DNA of 8,777 nucleotides from Verrucomicrobiia bacterium (GCA_030042375.1 JASHZU010000318.1:1-8777); one strand, 5' to 3'; numbered from the stretch's first letter, positions 1 through 5,716 are shown. The notes: generated by a model from the sequence alone, not told the origin. Translations and numbers: made by a program.

Positions 1-524
1 TCGAACTTCAGCGGCACCGCTGTCATGGAGCTGACTGCGTCCACGATGAACATCACGTCCGGATATTTTTTCTTGAGCGCGGCGATTTCCGCCAACGGGC
101 TCATCACGCCCGTGGAAGTCTCGTTATGGATGATTGTCAGCGCGTCGAACTCGCCCGTCGCGAGCTTTTTATCAATCGCCTCGGCGCGGATGGGCGAACC
201 CCATTCCACCTGGATCGAGTCCGCCTGCTTGCCGCACTTCTTCGACACATCGAACCACTTGTCCGAAAATGCGCCGCACATGCAGTTCAAAACTTTTTTG
301 GACACGAGATTGCGAATCGCGCCTTCCATCACGCCCCATGCGGAGGAGGTGCTCAGGTACACCAGTTGTTTGGTGGAGAGCAACTGCTGGAGTTGCGGTT
401 GGATTTTTGCGTACAGGTCTTTGAAGCCCTGGCCGCGATGACCGATCATCGGCGAGCAAAGTGCCTTGTAGGTTTTTTCGCTCACTTCGACCGGACCCGG
501 AATATGCAATTTAACGTGCGCCAT
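1..524 (-). CDS. Class V PLP-dependent aminotransferase (alanine-glyoxylate / phosphoserine aminotransferase-like), N-terminal part
   Basis: The minus-strand frame is open from an ATG at 522-524 to the window edge, giving 174 complete codons; the C-terminal part lies outside. It starts MAHVKLHIPGPVEVSEKTYK, with the GPV and PMIGHR (residues 25-30) motifs of alanine-glyoxylate/serine-pyruvate aminotransferases. TSSAWGVMEGAIRN (59-72) is the cofactor phosphate loop region, HNETSTG (133-139) is a family signature, and VDAVSS (161-166) carries the Asp (D162) expected to contact the pyridine nitrogen of PLP. The Schiff-base lysine would lie just beyond the edge. Proteins of this family transfer amino groups between alanine, serine or phosphoserine and a 2-oxo acid in the cytoplasm. 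In some bacteria lacking a classical SerC, relatives act in serine synthesis; I recall that role but cannot prove it here. There is no clear Shine-Dalgarno. Family assignment is sure, substrate is not. Confidence 0.93.
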   Translation of the reverse strand, partial: MAHVKLHIPGPVEVSEKTYKALCSPMIGHRGQGFKDLYAKIQPQLQQLLSTKQLVYLSTSSAWGVMEGAIRNLVSKKVLNCMCGAFSDKWFDVSKKCGKQADSIQVEWGSPIRAEAIDKKLATGEFDALTIIHNETSTGVMSPLAEIAALKKKYPDVMFIVDAVSSMTAVPLKF

Positions 525-590
525 AGATTGTGAATTATTTCACAAGCTCGCTGACCGGGCAAGACTTTTTCATTTCAAACTTCAGATGGG

Positions 591-608
591 CACGAATTTC
601 ACGAATTT
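591..608. repeat. Tandem 9-bp repeat (CACGAATTT)x2
   Basis: CACGAATTT occurs twice head to tail, flanked by GGCA on the left and TGCC on the right, so the block could also form a small stem. Repeats reading cacgaatttcacgaat are common between genes in verrucomicrobial and planctomycete genomes as I recall them, so this is probably a remnant of such a dispersed repeat rather than an operator of the neighbouring gene. Confidence 0.6.
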
Positions 609-649
609 TTGCCAATGGATTTTGGAATAGACGCCGCAGAACCAATTAA

Positions 650-708
650 GAACCACAACGTGGTTCAATCATTCAGCCCAGCGTTGGAGCGTTAGCGACT
701 ATGCTGTG
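650..708. repeat. Degenerate two-hairpin palindromic repeat
   Basis: GAACCAC-AAC-GTGGTTC (650-666) is a perfect 7-bp inverted repeat with a 3-base loop. A second, imperfect hairpin follows: CAGCGT (679-684) pairs with ATGCTG (701-706) with one G-T wobble. A GAACC...GGTTC hairpin followed by an AGCCCA...-type hairpin resembles dispersed palindromic intergenic repeats seen in Planctomycetes and Verrucomicrobia. No T-run follows, and it lies upstream of both flanking genes, so it is not a terminator. The perfect 17-bp palindrome could alternatively bind a dimeric regulator. Confidence 0.5.
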
Positions 709-722
709 TAAACATCTAAAAA

Positions 723-754
723 AATTGATTCAGTTGGATTCAATATGCTGGCAC
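723..754. promoter_or_regulatory. Shared upstream element, copy A (before the LytTR gene)
   Basis: AATTGATTCAGTTGGATT (723-740) recurs letter for letter at 4112-4129, and similarity continues past it through (C/T)AAT, GC and GCAC with a 1-base offset. In this copy the core is an imperfect palindrome, TTGATTC-AGTTG-GATTCAA (725-743). It lies about 190 bases upstream of the LytTR start. It could be an operator, a far upstream promoter element or part of a dispersed repeat. CAGTTGG inside it also resembles one half of a LytTR site. Function is inferred only from its repetition and position. Confidence 0.5.
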
Positions 755-947
755 CTAGAGCCTGGCTTTGGAGCTTCGTCCCCGCCTCGGCAACTGCCAG
801 TTCCGTCACACACGCAGCCGAAATTGCGCCACGCCGCCGTAAACCTCAAACTGTTTGTGCGAGGTCAAGAGCTAAAGTCCTGCTATTGAATAAATTGCGC
901 CGACCAACCCAAATTGCAGCAGGCATAACAGTTGCTTGTAAAGGCAT

Positions 948-1793
948 ATGCACGAAACCATGTGCGAATCCAAAATCGAAAATGGCGAGGATTGCGTTGT
1001 GCCTATGCCCGATGGGATGAAAATTCGGACGCTGCTCGTGGACGACCTGTCTTCCGGCCTGGCTGTCTTGCGCAACATCCTGCGTTTCGAGCCGGACGTT
1101 GAAATCATCGGCACCGCGACGAATGGCCGCGATGCGATCGAGGCGATCAATCGGCTAACGCCGGACCTGGTTTTTCTGGACGTCCAAATGCCCGAAGTGG
1201 ATGGCTTCGGCGTGGTAGCAGGCATCAAGGCTGAAAAGACCCCGATCATTGTCTTTGTGACGGCGCGCGACGATTGTGCTTTAAAAGGATTTGAGGCGCA
1301 GGCGCTCGACTACGTGGTGAAACCCTGCCAGCCGGCGCGGTTGCGCTCCGCCGTCCAGCGCGCACGGCAGCAAATCCAAAGCCACCAGAATGGCGATATC
1401 CGCCAGAAACTCGACAGCCTGATACAAGGTTTAAAAGGAGAGCCAAAGTATCCTGAGCGACTGGCCGTCAAATCCAATGGCCGAATTGTCTTCGTACGGC
1501 TAATCGACATTGACATGGTTGAGGCGGCAGACAATTACGTGAAGCTTTGCGCCGGCAAGGAGACGCATATCCTGCGCGAGACCCTTGGAACGCTGGAAGA
1601 GAAGCTTCCCCCGGGCCGATTTGTGCGCATCAGCCGTTCGGTCATCGTAAACATCGAATCCGTCAAGGAATTGCATCCCCTGTTTCACGGCGAATATTCT
1701 CTGGCCCTCAAGAACGATTGCCGCGTCACGCTCACGCGCAGCTATCGGGAGCAGCTCCGCCAACTGGCGCCTAGTTTCGTTCCGAAGAACTGA
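948..1793 (+). CDS. LytTR-family response regulator (REC-LytTR)
   Basis: A 281-aa cytoplasmic transcription regulator. The receiver domain spans about residues 24-140, with acidic pair D32/D33, phosphoacceptor D78 in DLVFLDVQMPEVDGF, switch threonine T105 and K125 in DYVVKP. A linker leads to a LytTR DNA-binding domain (about 168-275) with the family hallmarks MVEAADNYVKL, FVRISRSVIVNIESVKEL and TLTRSYREQL. AgrA/AlgR/LytR-type proteins bind as dimers to two roughly 9-bp direct repeats about 21-22 bp apart, and such a pair lies just downstream (1816-1849). The start is uncertain. ATG 948 has AAGG only 3 bases ahead; ATG 1017 (M24) sits exactly at the receiver domain but has a poor ribosome site. 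No LytS-like kinase adjoins it, so its partner is unknown; the kinases downstream are in a separate block. The reading frame ends inside a terminator hairpin. Confidence 0.95.
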   Translation: MHETMCESKIENGEDCVVPMPDGMKIRTLLVDDLSSGLAVLRNILRFEPDVEIIGTATNGRDAIEAINRLTPDLVFLDVQMPEVDGFGVVAGIKAEKTPIIVFVTARDDCALKGFEAQALDYVVKPCQPARLRSAVQRARQQIQSHQNGDIRQKLDSLIQGLKGEPKYPERLAVKSNGRIVFVRLIDIDMVEAADNYVKLCAGKETHILRETLGTLEEKLPPGRFVRISRSVIVNIESVKELHPLFHGEYSLALKNDCRVTLTRSYREQLRQLAPSFVPKN

Positions 1794-1812
1794 TTCGGAA
1801 CGTTTATTTTCC
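1778..1812 (+). terminator. Rho-independent terminator of the LytTR gene
   Basis: CGTTCCGAA (1778-1786) and TTCGGAACG (1794-1802) form a perfect 9-bp stem with a 7-base loop, followed by TTTATTTTCC (1803-1812). The loop contains the stop codon TGA (1791-1793), so the 5' arm encodes the last residues of the protein. The stem is only moderately GC-rich, but the layout fits an intrinsic terminator and implies the secreted genes downstream have their own promoter. Confidence 0.75.
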
Positions 1813-1815
1813 TGT

Positions 1816-1849
1816 CCAGTTCGCCCCTGGCCGGGTGCAGTTCGCCCCT
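1816..1849 (+). promoter_or_regulatory. Predicted LytTR operator: two 12-bp direct repeats 21 bp apart
   Basis: CAGTTCGCCCCT occurs perfectly at 1817-1828 and 1838-1849. Written as LytTR half-sites, CCAGTTCGC (1816-1824) and GCAGTTCGC (1837-1845) are separated by exactly 12 bp. Published LytTR sites (AgrA, AlgR, ComE) are direct repeats of a degenerate nonamer with a GTT core and a 12-13 bp gap, so both core and spacing fit although the outer positions do not all match. The pair sits after the LytTR terminator and 64-97 bases before the start codon at 1913, suitable for activating the secreted-protein genes. A TAATTT at about 1870-1875 is a possible but weak -10. Confidence 0.55.
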
Positions 1850-1912
1850 CAAATCCTCGAATGTGTCCCTAATTTACCACGTTTCTGCGTATTTCTGTTA
1901 AGTAGGATACGT

Positions 1913-3547
1913 ATGAAAAAAACATTGGTATTACTTATGTTTATTGCCGTGATGCTCGTCACCATGGCGGCACGCGCGCAAGGCACAGCCTTTGCCTACC
2001 AGGGCCGGCTTCAAAACAATGGCGCGCCCGCCAATGGAAATTACGACCTGACATTCTCGCTTTACACGACCAATGCCGGCGGCACCGCCGTTGCCGGGCC
2101 AGTAACGGAAAGTGCCACGGCAGTAAGCAACGGCTTATTTACCACAACCATCGATTTCGGGACTGGAACGTTCACCGGGACTGATTACTGGCTGGACATC
2201 AGTGTCAGTCCCGCCGGAAGCAACACTTTTACCGAATTGACGCCGCGACAGCCCATTCTGCCAACCCCCTATGCAATAATGGCCAACACCGCAAGTAACT
2301 TGCTGGGCCCGCTGCCGGCGTCCCAATTGACAGGCACCATTGAGATGACGCAATTGTCTTCAGTCATCCTGACGAACACAGAAACCGGCGTAACCTTGGG
2401 TGGTGCCTTCAGCGGCAACGGTAGTGGATTGACCGTCTTGAATCCGGCAAACCTGAGCGCGGGCACCGCGGCCATCAACATCAGCGGCAATGCCGCGACG
2501 GCCACGAGCGCAATCTCGGCAGGCAGCGCCACGACAGCGGTTACTGCGACAACGGCGACGACAGCCAACACGGCTGAGTTGGCGTCAAATGTGGTTTCAG
2601 GCATCCGCATCACCAACGCTTTCATCACTAATTCTATTTTCGCCGGCAACGGCGGCGGCCTGACAAATTTGAATCCAGCAAATTTGAGTTCCGGCACCGC
2701 GGCCATCAATATCAGCGGCAACGCCGCGACGGCCACGAGCGCAACCACGGCAGGCAGCGCCACGACCGCGGTTATTGCGACAACGGCGACGACGGCCAAT
2801 ACCGCTGAGTTGGCGTCAAATGTGGTTTCGGGCATCAACATCACCAACGCTTACATCACCAATTCTACTTTTGCGGGCAACGGTGGCGGATTGACGAATC
2901 TCAGTGCGTCGCAATTAATTGGCTCGGTGCCGAGCGCCACATTAACTTCAGTGCCCGCCGGCAACCTGACTGGCACCGTTCCGCTGGCGCGACTGCCGTC
3001 CGCCGTCGTGACGAACACAGAAACGGGGGTCACTTTGAGCGGCACGTTTACCGGCATCTTTACCGTCGTGACCAATCTCGTCGTGACCAATCTGACGGCG
3101 GCTTCAATTTCGACGAATGGTTCCACCGCGGGACAAGTCCTGACTTCGAGCGGTGGCGCGACAGCGTGGGCGAACGCCAATCCGTGGCTCGGCGGCATCC
3201 CGACACTCGTGACCAACGGCGTGCTCTCAACCAACGCGGTTTTGGCGGGCCACGACCGCGCTTTTTTCCTGGGCTTTATCACCTCCGCGGCTTACCAGCA
3301 GACCTACTCCAACTATTTCACGATTAAACTTTCGCAGGCTGTATCCACAAATGCAGTCATCGCCACGTTCGCGCCGGGCACCTGGGGGTCATGGACAAAT
3401 AGTGGCTCTTCGGACAGTGCCGCTTCGTTCGGCGCCGGCACATTCCAATTTGTAACGACGAGCAATTCCGTCACTGTACAGTCAGCGGGACGCAACCCTG
3501 ATTCGTCCGTTTCCTTCGGAATTTTTGTTCATGTGGATCAACCATAA
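1913..3547 (+). CDS. Secreted repeat-rich protein, tail-fibre-like, with N-terminal FAYQGRL domain
   Basis: A 544-aa exported protein. I start it at ATG 1913, which has AGTAGGA five bases ahead and begins a good signal peptide (MKK, then hydrophobic LVLLMFIAVMLV, cleavage likely after ARA at residue 22); the longer frame from 1835 would read through the predicted operator. Residues 27-125 (FAYQGRL...YDLTFSLY...NGLFT...TPRQPILPTPYA) resemble an N-terminal domain I recall from secreted verrucomicrobial and planctomycete proteins of unknown function. Two 77-residue tandem repeats follow (166-242 and 243-319) plus the start of a third at 320. They are rich in Ala, Thr, Ser and Asn (GNAATATSA...TTATTANTA), like phage tail-fibre stalks, which suggests a fibrous or beta-helical surface shaft. 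A C-terminal region of about 140 residues (NPWLGGI...FGIFVHVDQP) looks globular. No PEP-CTERM or other anchor is visible. It is followed 15 bp later by a second secreted gene. Role unknown; adhesion or surface structure is a guess. Confidence 0.88.
   Translation: MKKTLVLLMFIAVMLVTMAARAQGTAFAYQGRLQNNGAPANGNYDLTFSLYTTNAGGTAVAGPVTESATAVSNGLFTTTIDFGTGTFTGTDYWLDISVSPAGSNTFTELTPRQPILPTPYAIMANTASNLLGPLPASQLTGTIEMTQLSSVILTNTETGVTLGGAFSGNGSGLTVLNPANLSAGTAAINISGNAATATSAISAGSATTAVTATTATTANTAELASNVVSGIRITNAFITNSIFAGNGGGLTNLNPANLSSGTAAINISGNAATATSATTAGSATTAVIATTATTANTAELASNVVSGINITNAYITNSTFAGNGGGLTNLSASQLIGSVPSATLTSVPAGNLTGTVPLARLPSAVVTNTETGVTLSGTFTGIFTVVTNLVVTNLTAASISTNGSTAGQVLTSSGGATAWANANPWLGGIPTLVTNGVLSTNAVLAGHDRAFFLGFITSAAYQQTYSNYFTIKLSQAVSTNAVIATFAPGTWGSWTNSGSSDSAASFGAGTFQFVTTSNSVTVQSAGRNPDSSVSFGIFVHVDQP
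2408..2869 (+). repeat. 231-bp in-frame tandem repeat, two units plus partial third
   Basis: Unit 1 is 2408-2638 and unit 2 is 2639-2869; each encodes 77 residues starting F(S/A)GNG(S/G)GLT and ending ITNS(I/T). The two encoded units match at 67 of 77 positions. A third copy begins at 2870 with FAGNGGGLTNL and then diverges. A shorter motif, TNTETGVTL followed by (G/S)G, brackets the array at about 2371 and 3010. In-frame duplication and contraction is the likely origin. Confidence 0.9.
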
Positions 3548-3562
3548 GATAAAGCTGCCGCC

Positions 3563-4063
3563 ATGAACAATCCGATTGGACATTCAATGAAAACTTCAAA
3601 ATTGGAAGTCAGAAACAAGGTGCGGATTCTTATTGTATCGCTGGCGTTTTTTGGCGTCGTGTTATCCGCAGATGCGCAGAATTACAGCCTTAGCTGGTAT
3701 AAAGTCGCCGGGGGCGGCGGCGTGAGCGCCGGCGGGACGTATCAAATCAATGGGACCATCGGCCAGCCGGACGCAAGCGATGCCATGACCGGCGGCAATT
3801 ACTCCATCACGGGCGGATTTTGGAGCCTGATTTCGATCGTGCAGGCGCCTGGCGCGCCAACTCTTTACATCAGCTTTTCAGGAAACGTGGTCACCGTCTA
3901 TTGGCAAAATGTACCGGGCTGCGCTCTCCAGCAAAACAGCGATATGACGGCACCGGCTGGGTGGACAACCTGCCCTGGCAGCCCCACCACATCCAATGGC
4001 ACGAATTACGTGAACATTACCTGCCCGACAAGCAATTTGTTTTTCCGGCTGGCCAATCATTGA
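3563..4063 (+). CDS. Small secreted beta-rich protein (YSLSWYKVAGGGG type)
   Basis: A 166-aa exported protein of unknown function. After a positively charged start, residues 20-35 are hydrophobic (VRILIVSLAFFGVVLS) and a signal-peptidase site follows ADA (residue 38). The mature protein opens NYSLSWYKVAGGGGVSAGGTY, then NGTIGQPDAS...GGNYSITGGFWSLI, a combination I recall from many short secreted verrucomicrobial proteins. The C-terminal half (about 97-166, APTLYISFSGNVVTVYW...NLFFRLANH) looks like a single beta-sandwich of the fibronectin/Ig-like kind. Three cysteines (C120, C137, C154) lie in this half. M9 (ATG 3587) is an equally possible start because neither has a strong ribosome site. 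The 15-bp gap from the repeat-rich secreted protein implies one transcript, so the two may act together on the cell surface. Confidence 0.85.
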   Translation: MNNPIGHSMKTSKLEVRNKVRILIVSLAFFGVVLSADAQNYSLSWYKVAGGGGVSAGGTYQINGTIGQPDASDAMTGGNYSITGGFWSLISIVQAPGAPTLYISFSGNVVTVYWQNVPGCALQQNSDMTAPAGWTTCPGSPTTSNGTNYVNITCPTSNLFFRLANH

Positions 4064-4085
4064 CGAACGCAAAACGGAAAGACAC

Positions 4086-4107
4086 GGCTCGCGCCGGTGG
4101 CGCAGCC
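4086..4107 (+). terminator. Possible terminator after the secreted-protein pair
   Basis: GGCT-c-GCGCC (4086-4095), loop GGT, and GGCGC-AGCC (4099-4107) form a 9-bp GC-rich stem with one bulged C, 22 bases after the stop at 4063. The next bases are TCTCAATT rather than a T-run, so termination may be weak or the hairpin may instead protect the 3' end of the message. Confidence 0.4.
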
Positions 4108-4111
4108 TCTC

Positions 4112-4144
4112 AATTGATTCAGTTGGATTTAATTGGCCTAGCAC
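4112..4144. promoter_or_regulatory. Shared upstream element, copy B (before the kinase operon)
   Basis: The 18 bases at 4112-4129 are identical to 723-740, and similarity extends through TAAT...GC...GCAC to 4144. This copy lies about 270 bases upstream of the kinase start, a similar place to copy A before the LytTR gene. With the preceding C it has short terminal arms, CAATT...AATTG (4111-4135). The arrangement suggests co-regulation of two signalling units, but a dispersed repeat is equally possible. Confidence 0.5.
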
Positions 4145-4162
4145 TTTATTTAAACCGCGTGC

Positions 4163-4220
4163 AATAACCCGAAAGGGTTGGCCGCCACCGACTCGATCGG
4201 GTGAATTACTTCGGGTTGTT
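4163..4220 (+). promoter_or_regulatory. Structured inverted-repeat block, possible leader RNA or attenuator
   Basis: AATAACCCGAA (4163-4173) pairs with TTCGGGTTGTT (4210-4220) over 11 positions with one G-U. Nested inside, CACCGA (4186-4191) pairs with TCGGGTG (4197-4203) with one bulged G. The same 5' arm can instead fold locally as AACCC-GAAA-GGGTT (4166-4179), a GNRA-loop hairpin. The two folds exclude each other. The long fold ends in GTTGTTTT, a partial T-run. I do not recognise a known riboswitch class; a palindromic dispersed repeat is the main alternative. Confidence 0.4.
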
Positions 4221-4415
4221 TTGGTGCTAATATCTTTTAGTGGCATTGAAAAGACATCGGTTTAACAGTTTCTTCGTGTTTCATCCTTGCTTTTTTGCAT
4301 TCTTTTTATTAAGACTGAAAGCCATATTGATGAGGTCACACCCAAAGACTGTGTTCGAATTTTGGTCTGCCGCGAACGCCAGCCGGTGGATTAATTTATT
4401 TGCAGCGATTTGTTG

Positions 4416-5690
4416 ATGAAACCAGCTACAAAAGTATTTGGTGAAAATGCCATAATCACTGCTTTGAGGCAGGACAACCATTTCACCTCGCCGGGCGATG
4501 CGGCAGCATCAGCCAACGCGGGTAGCGATAGAAGCCTAGGCATCCGGCCACAGAAGGGGCCACCGCCTCACACCTTCTCGGCGCTTCAACGTTATGGCCT
4601 CGCGATTCTCTCGGTTTCCGCAGCTCTTGGCATCAGTCTTCTCGCAAGACTCTGTCACATCAACGTTGAAGGCGTGGCCAATACCTTGTTCTTGTTGGCT
4701 ATCGCAATATCGGCCTGGTATGCGGGGCTTGGGCCGGCCATTCTCGCCTTTTTTCTATCAGGCTTCGCCTACGACTACTTTTTTATCGAGCCGCTTTATA
4801 GCATCTATATAACGCCCGCTGATGCCCCGCGCTTTGTCGCTTTCATACTCTTCGCTTTGCTGGTTAGTGGGTTTGGGACCACTCGTCGAAGGGTCGAACA
4901 CGACCTCCGTCATTCTCGCGACAAACTTGAAGCTGAAGTGAAAGAACGTCGAATACTCAACGTAGAATTGGATAAACAATCGGAACAATTGCGAAGCGCC
5001 AACAAAGAACTGGAAGCCTTCGCTTATTCAGTCTCCCACGATCTCCGCGCGCCAATTCGCCACATCGCCGGGTTCACGCAGATGTTGCAGAAGCACGCTG
5101 GTCCTGTGCTCGATGATTCAAGCCGGGAAGACATTGCTATGATCCTCGATTCAGCCAAACGCATGGGCAGTTTGATTGACGATCTCCTCGCCTTTTCCCG
5201 CATCGGCCGGACCGAGGCGCAAAACGCCACTGTCGAATTGCAGCGGCTCGTAGAGCAGGTCGTCAACGATGCCAGGCAGGACATCAAAGACAGAAACGTT
5301 ACCTGGCGGGTCGGAGCGCTGCCCGCCTGTTATGGAGATGCTTCCATGCTCCGGCTGCTTTTCGTGAACCTGATCTCCAATGCGGTGAAATTCACGCAGA
5401 CGCGCTCCCACGCAGAAATTGAAATCGGTTCGCTCAACGGCAGGCCCAATGAAGTCGTTGTGTTTGTCAAAGACAACGGCGTCGGTTTCGACATGCGGTA
5501 TAAGGATAAGTTGTTCGGTGTTTTCCAACGTCTCCACTCGCAGGAGGCGTTCGAAGGCACCGGCATTGGGCTCGCCACCGTCCAACGGATTGCCTTCCGG
5601 CACGGCGGCCGGGTGTGGGCGGAAAGCATTGTTGATAGCGGCGCTACCTTTTATGTGGCGCTGCCGGAATCAGGAAAAACCAATCTATGA
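4416..5690 (+). CDS. Membrane sensor histidine kinase (DUF4118-like, HisKA, HATPase)
   Basis: A 424-aa inner-membrane kinase, numbered from ATG 4416; two TTG codons just ahead could extend it by two residues. After a polar N-terminus of about 55 residues come four close hydrophobic segments (about 58-78, 87-103, 105-123, 139-155), including YDYFFIEPLYSIYI, typical of the DUF4118 membrane region also found in KdpD. A coiled coil (about 158-200) leads to the HisKA H-box SVSHDLRAPIRHI, with phosphoacceptor H208. The ATPase domain has the N-box LISNAVKF (N322), G1 box DNGVGF (353-358), an FQRLHS segment and G2 box GTGIGL (381-386). The catalytic part resembles phytochrome-type kinases such as Cph1, which pass phosphate to stand-alone receivers; that is the type encoded next, overlapping by 4 bp (ATGA). 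No sensory PAS, GAF or HAMP domain is present, so the signal is unknown. Confidence 0.93.
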   Translation: MKPATKVFGENAIITALRQDNHFTSPGDAAASANAGSDRSLGIRPQKGPPPHTFSALQRYGLAILSVSAALGISLLARLCHINVEGVANTLFLLAIAISAWYAGLGPAILAFFLSGFAYDYFFIEPLYSIYITPADAPRFVAFILFALLVSGFGTTRRRVEHDLRHSRDKLEAEVKERRILNVELDKQSEQLRSANKELEAFAYSVSHDLRAPIRHIAGFTQMLQKHAGPVLDDSSREDIAMILDSAKRMGSLIDDLLAFSRIGRTEAQNATVELQRLVEQVVNDARQDIKDRNVTWRVGALPACYGDASMLRLLFVNLISNAVKFTQTRSHAEIEIGSLNGRPNEVVVFVKDNGVGFDMRYKDKLFGVFQRLHSQEAFEGTGIGLATVQRIAFRHGGRVWAESIVDSGATFYVALPESGKTNL

Positions 5691-5716
5691 GTACACTAAA
5701 TATGAGTTCACTAAAA
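5687..5716 (+). repeat. 15-bp tandem duplication carrying the start codon
   Basis: ATGAGTACACTAAAT (5687-5701) is followed at once by ATGAGTTCACTAAAA (5702-5716), matching at 13 of 15 positions. Both copies supply an in-frame ATG for the receiver gene, so MSTLN and MSSLK both occur. The first ATG overlaps the kinase stop codon; AGGA at 5672-5675 lies 11 bases ahead of it and favours it. Confidence 0.85.

Larger units (their letters stand above)
525..947. other. Divergent intergenic region between aminotransferase and LytTR regulator
   Basis: These 423 bases lie between two genes that point away from each other, so promoters for both should be here. I find no convincing protein: the short frames starting at 701 and 745 lack recognisable motifs and run across palindromic repeats. 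The region holds a 9-bp tandem repeat (591-608), a 7-bp-arm palindrome (650-666), a degenerate second hairpin (679-706) and one copy of the 18-bp element that recurs before the kinase operon (723-740). I could not assign a -35/-10 promoter with confidence. Confidence 0.6.
4064..4415. other. Intergenic region before the kinase operon
   Basis: About 350 bases without a convincing gene separate the secreted-protein pair from the kinase operon. In order it holds a GC-rich hairpin (4086-4107), copy B of the 18-bp shared element (4112-4144), a nested inverted-repeat block (4163-4220) and a T-rich stretch (about 4280-4310). A promoter for the kinase operon must be here, but I could not pick a -35/-10 pair with good spacing. 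There is no clear Shine-Dalgarno before the ATG at 4416. Confidence 0.6.

Noticed and set aside
126..533. Plus-strand open frames in the first 530 bases
   Set aside because: They are shadows of the aminotransferase on the minus strand, which shows clear family motifs throughout.
734..760. Sigma-54 promoter in the shared 18-bp element region (TTGG...GC, TGGCAC)
   Set aside because: The GG and GC are one base too close in both copies, and TGGCAC at 749-754 has no TTGC at the right distance.
928..936. LytTR autoregulation half-site ACAGTTGCT just before the LytTR start
   Set aside because: It fits the nonamer fairly well but has no partner site 21-22 bp away on either side.
701..1020. Short plus-strand frames (62 and 91 aa) before the LytTR gene
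   Set aside because: No recognisable motif or ribosome site; they cross palindromic repeats, and the second overlaps the LytTR coding frame.
1835..1912. A longer start for the repeat-rich secreted protein at ATG 1835
   Set aside because: It would put 26 residues ahead of a good signal peptide, has no ribosome site, and overlaps the direct-repeat operator; ATG 1913 has AGTAGGA at proper spacing.
2269..2847. A long open minus-strand frame (192 aa) inside the secreted protein gene
   Set aside because: It is antisense to the tandem repeats, low-complexity Val/Ala-rich, and its length follows from the repeated codon pattern of the real gene.
4420..4600. A sensory domain in the N-terminus of the first kinase
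   Set aside because: The first 55 residues are polar and low in motifs; only the DUF4118-like membrane region can be supported.
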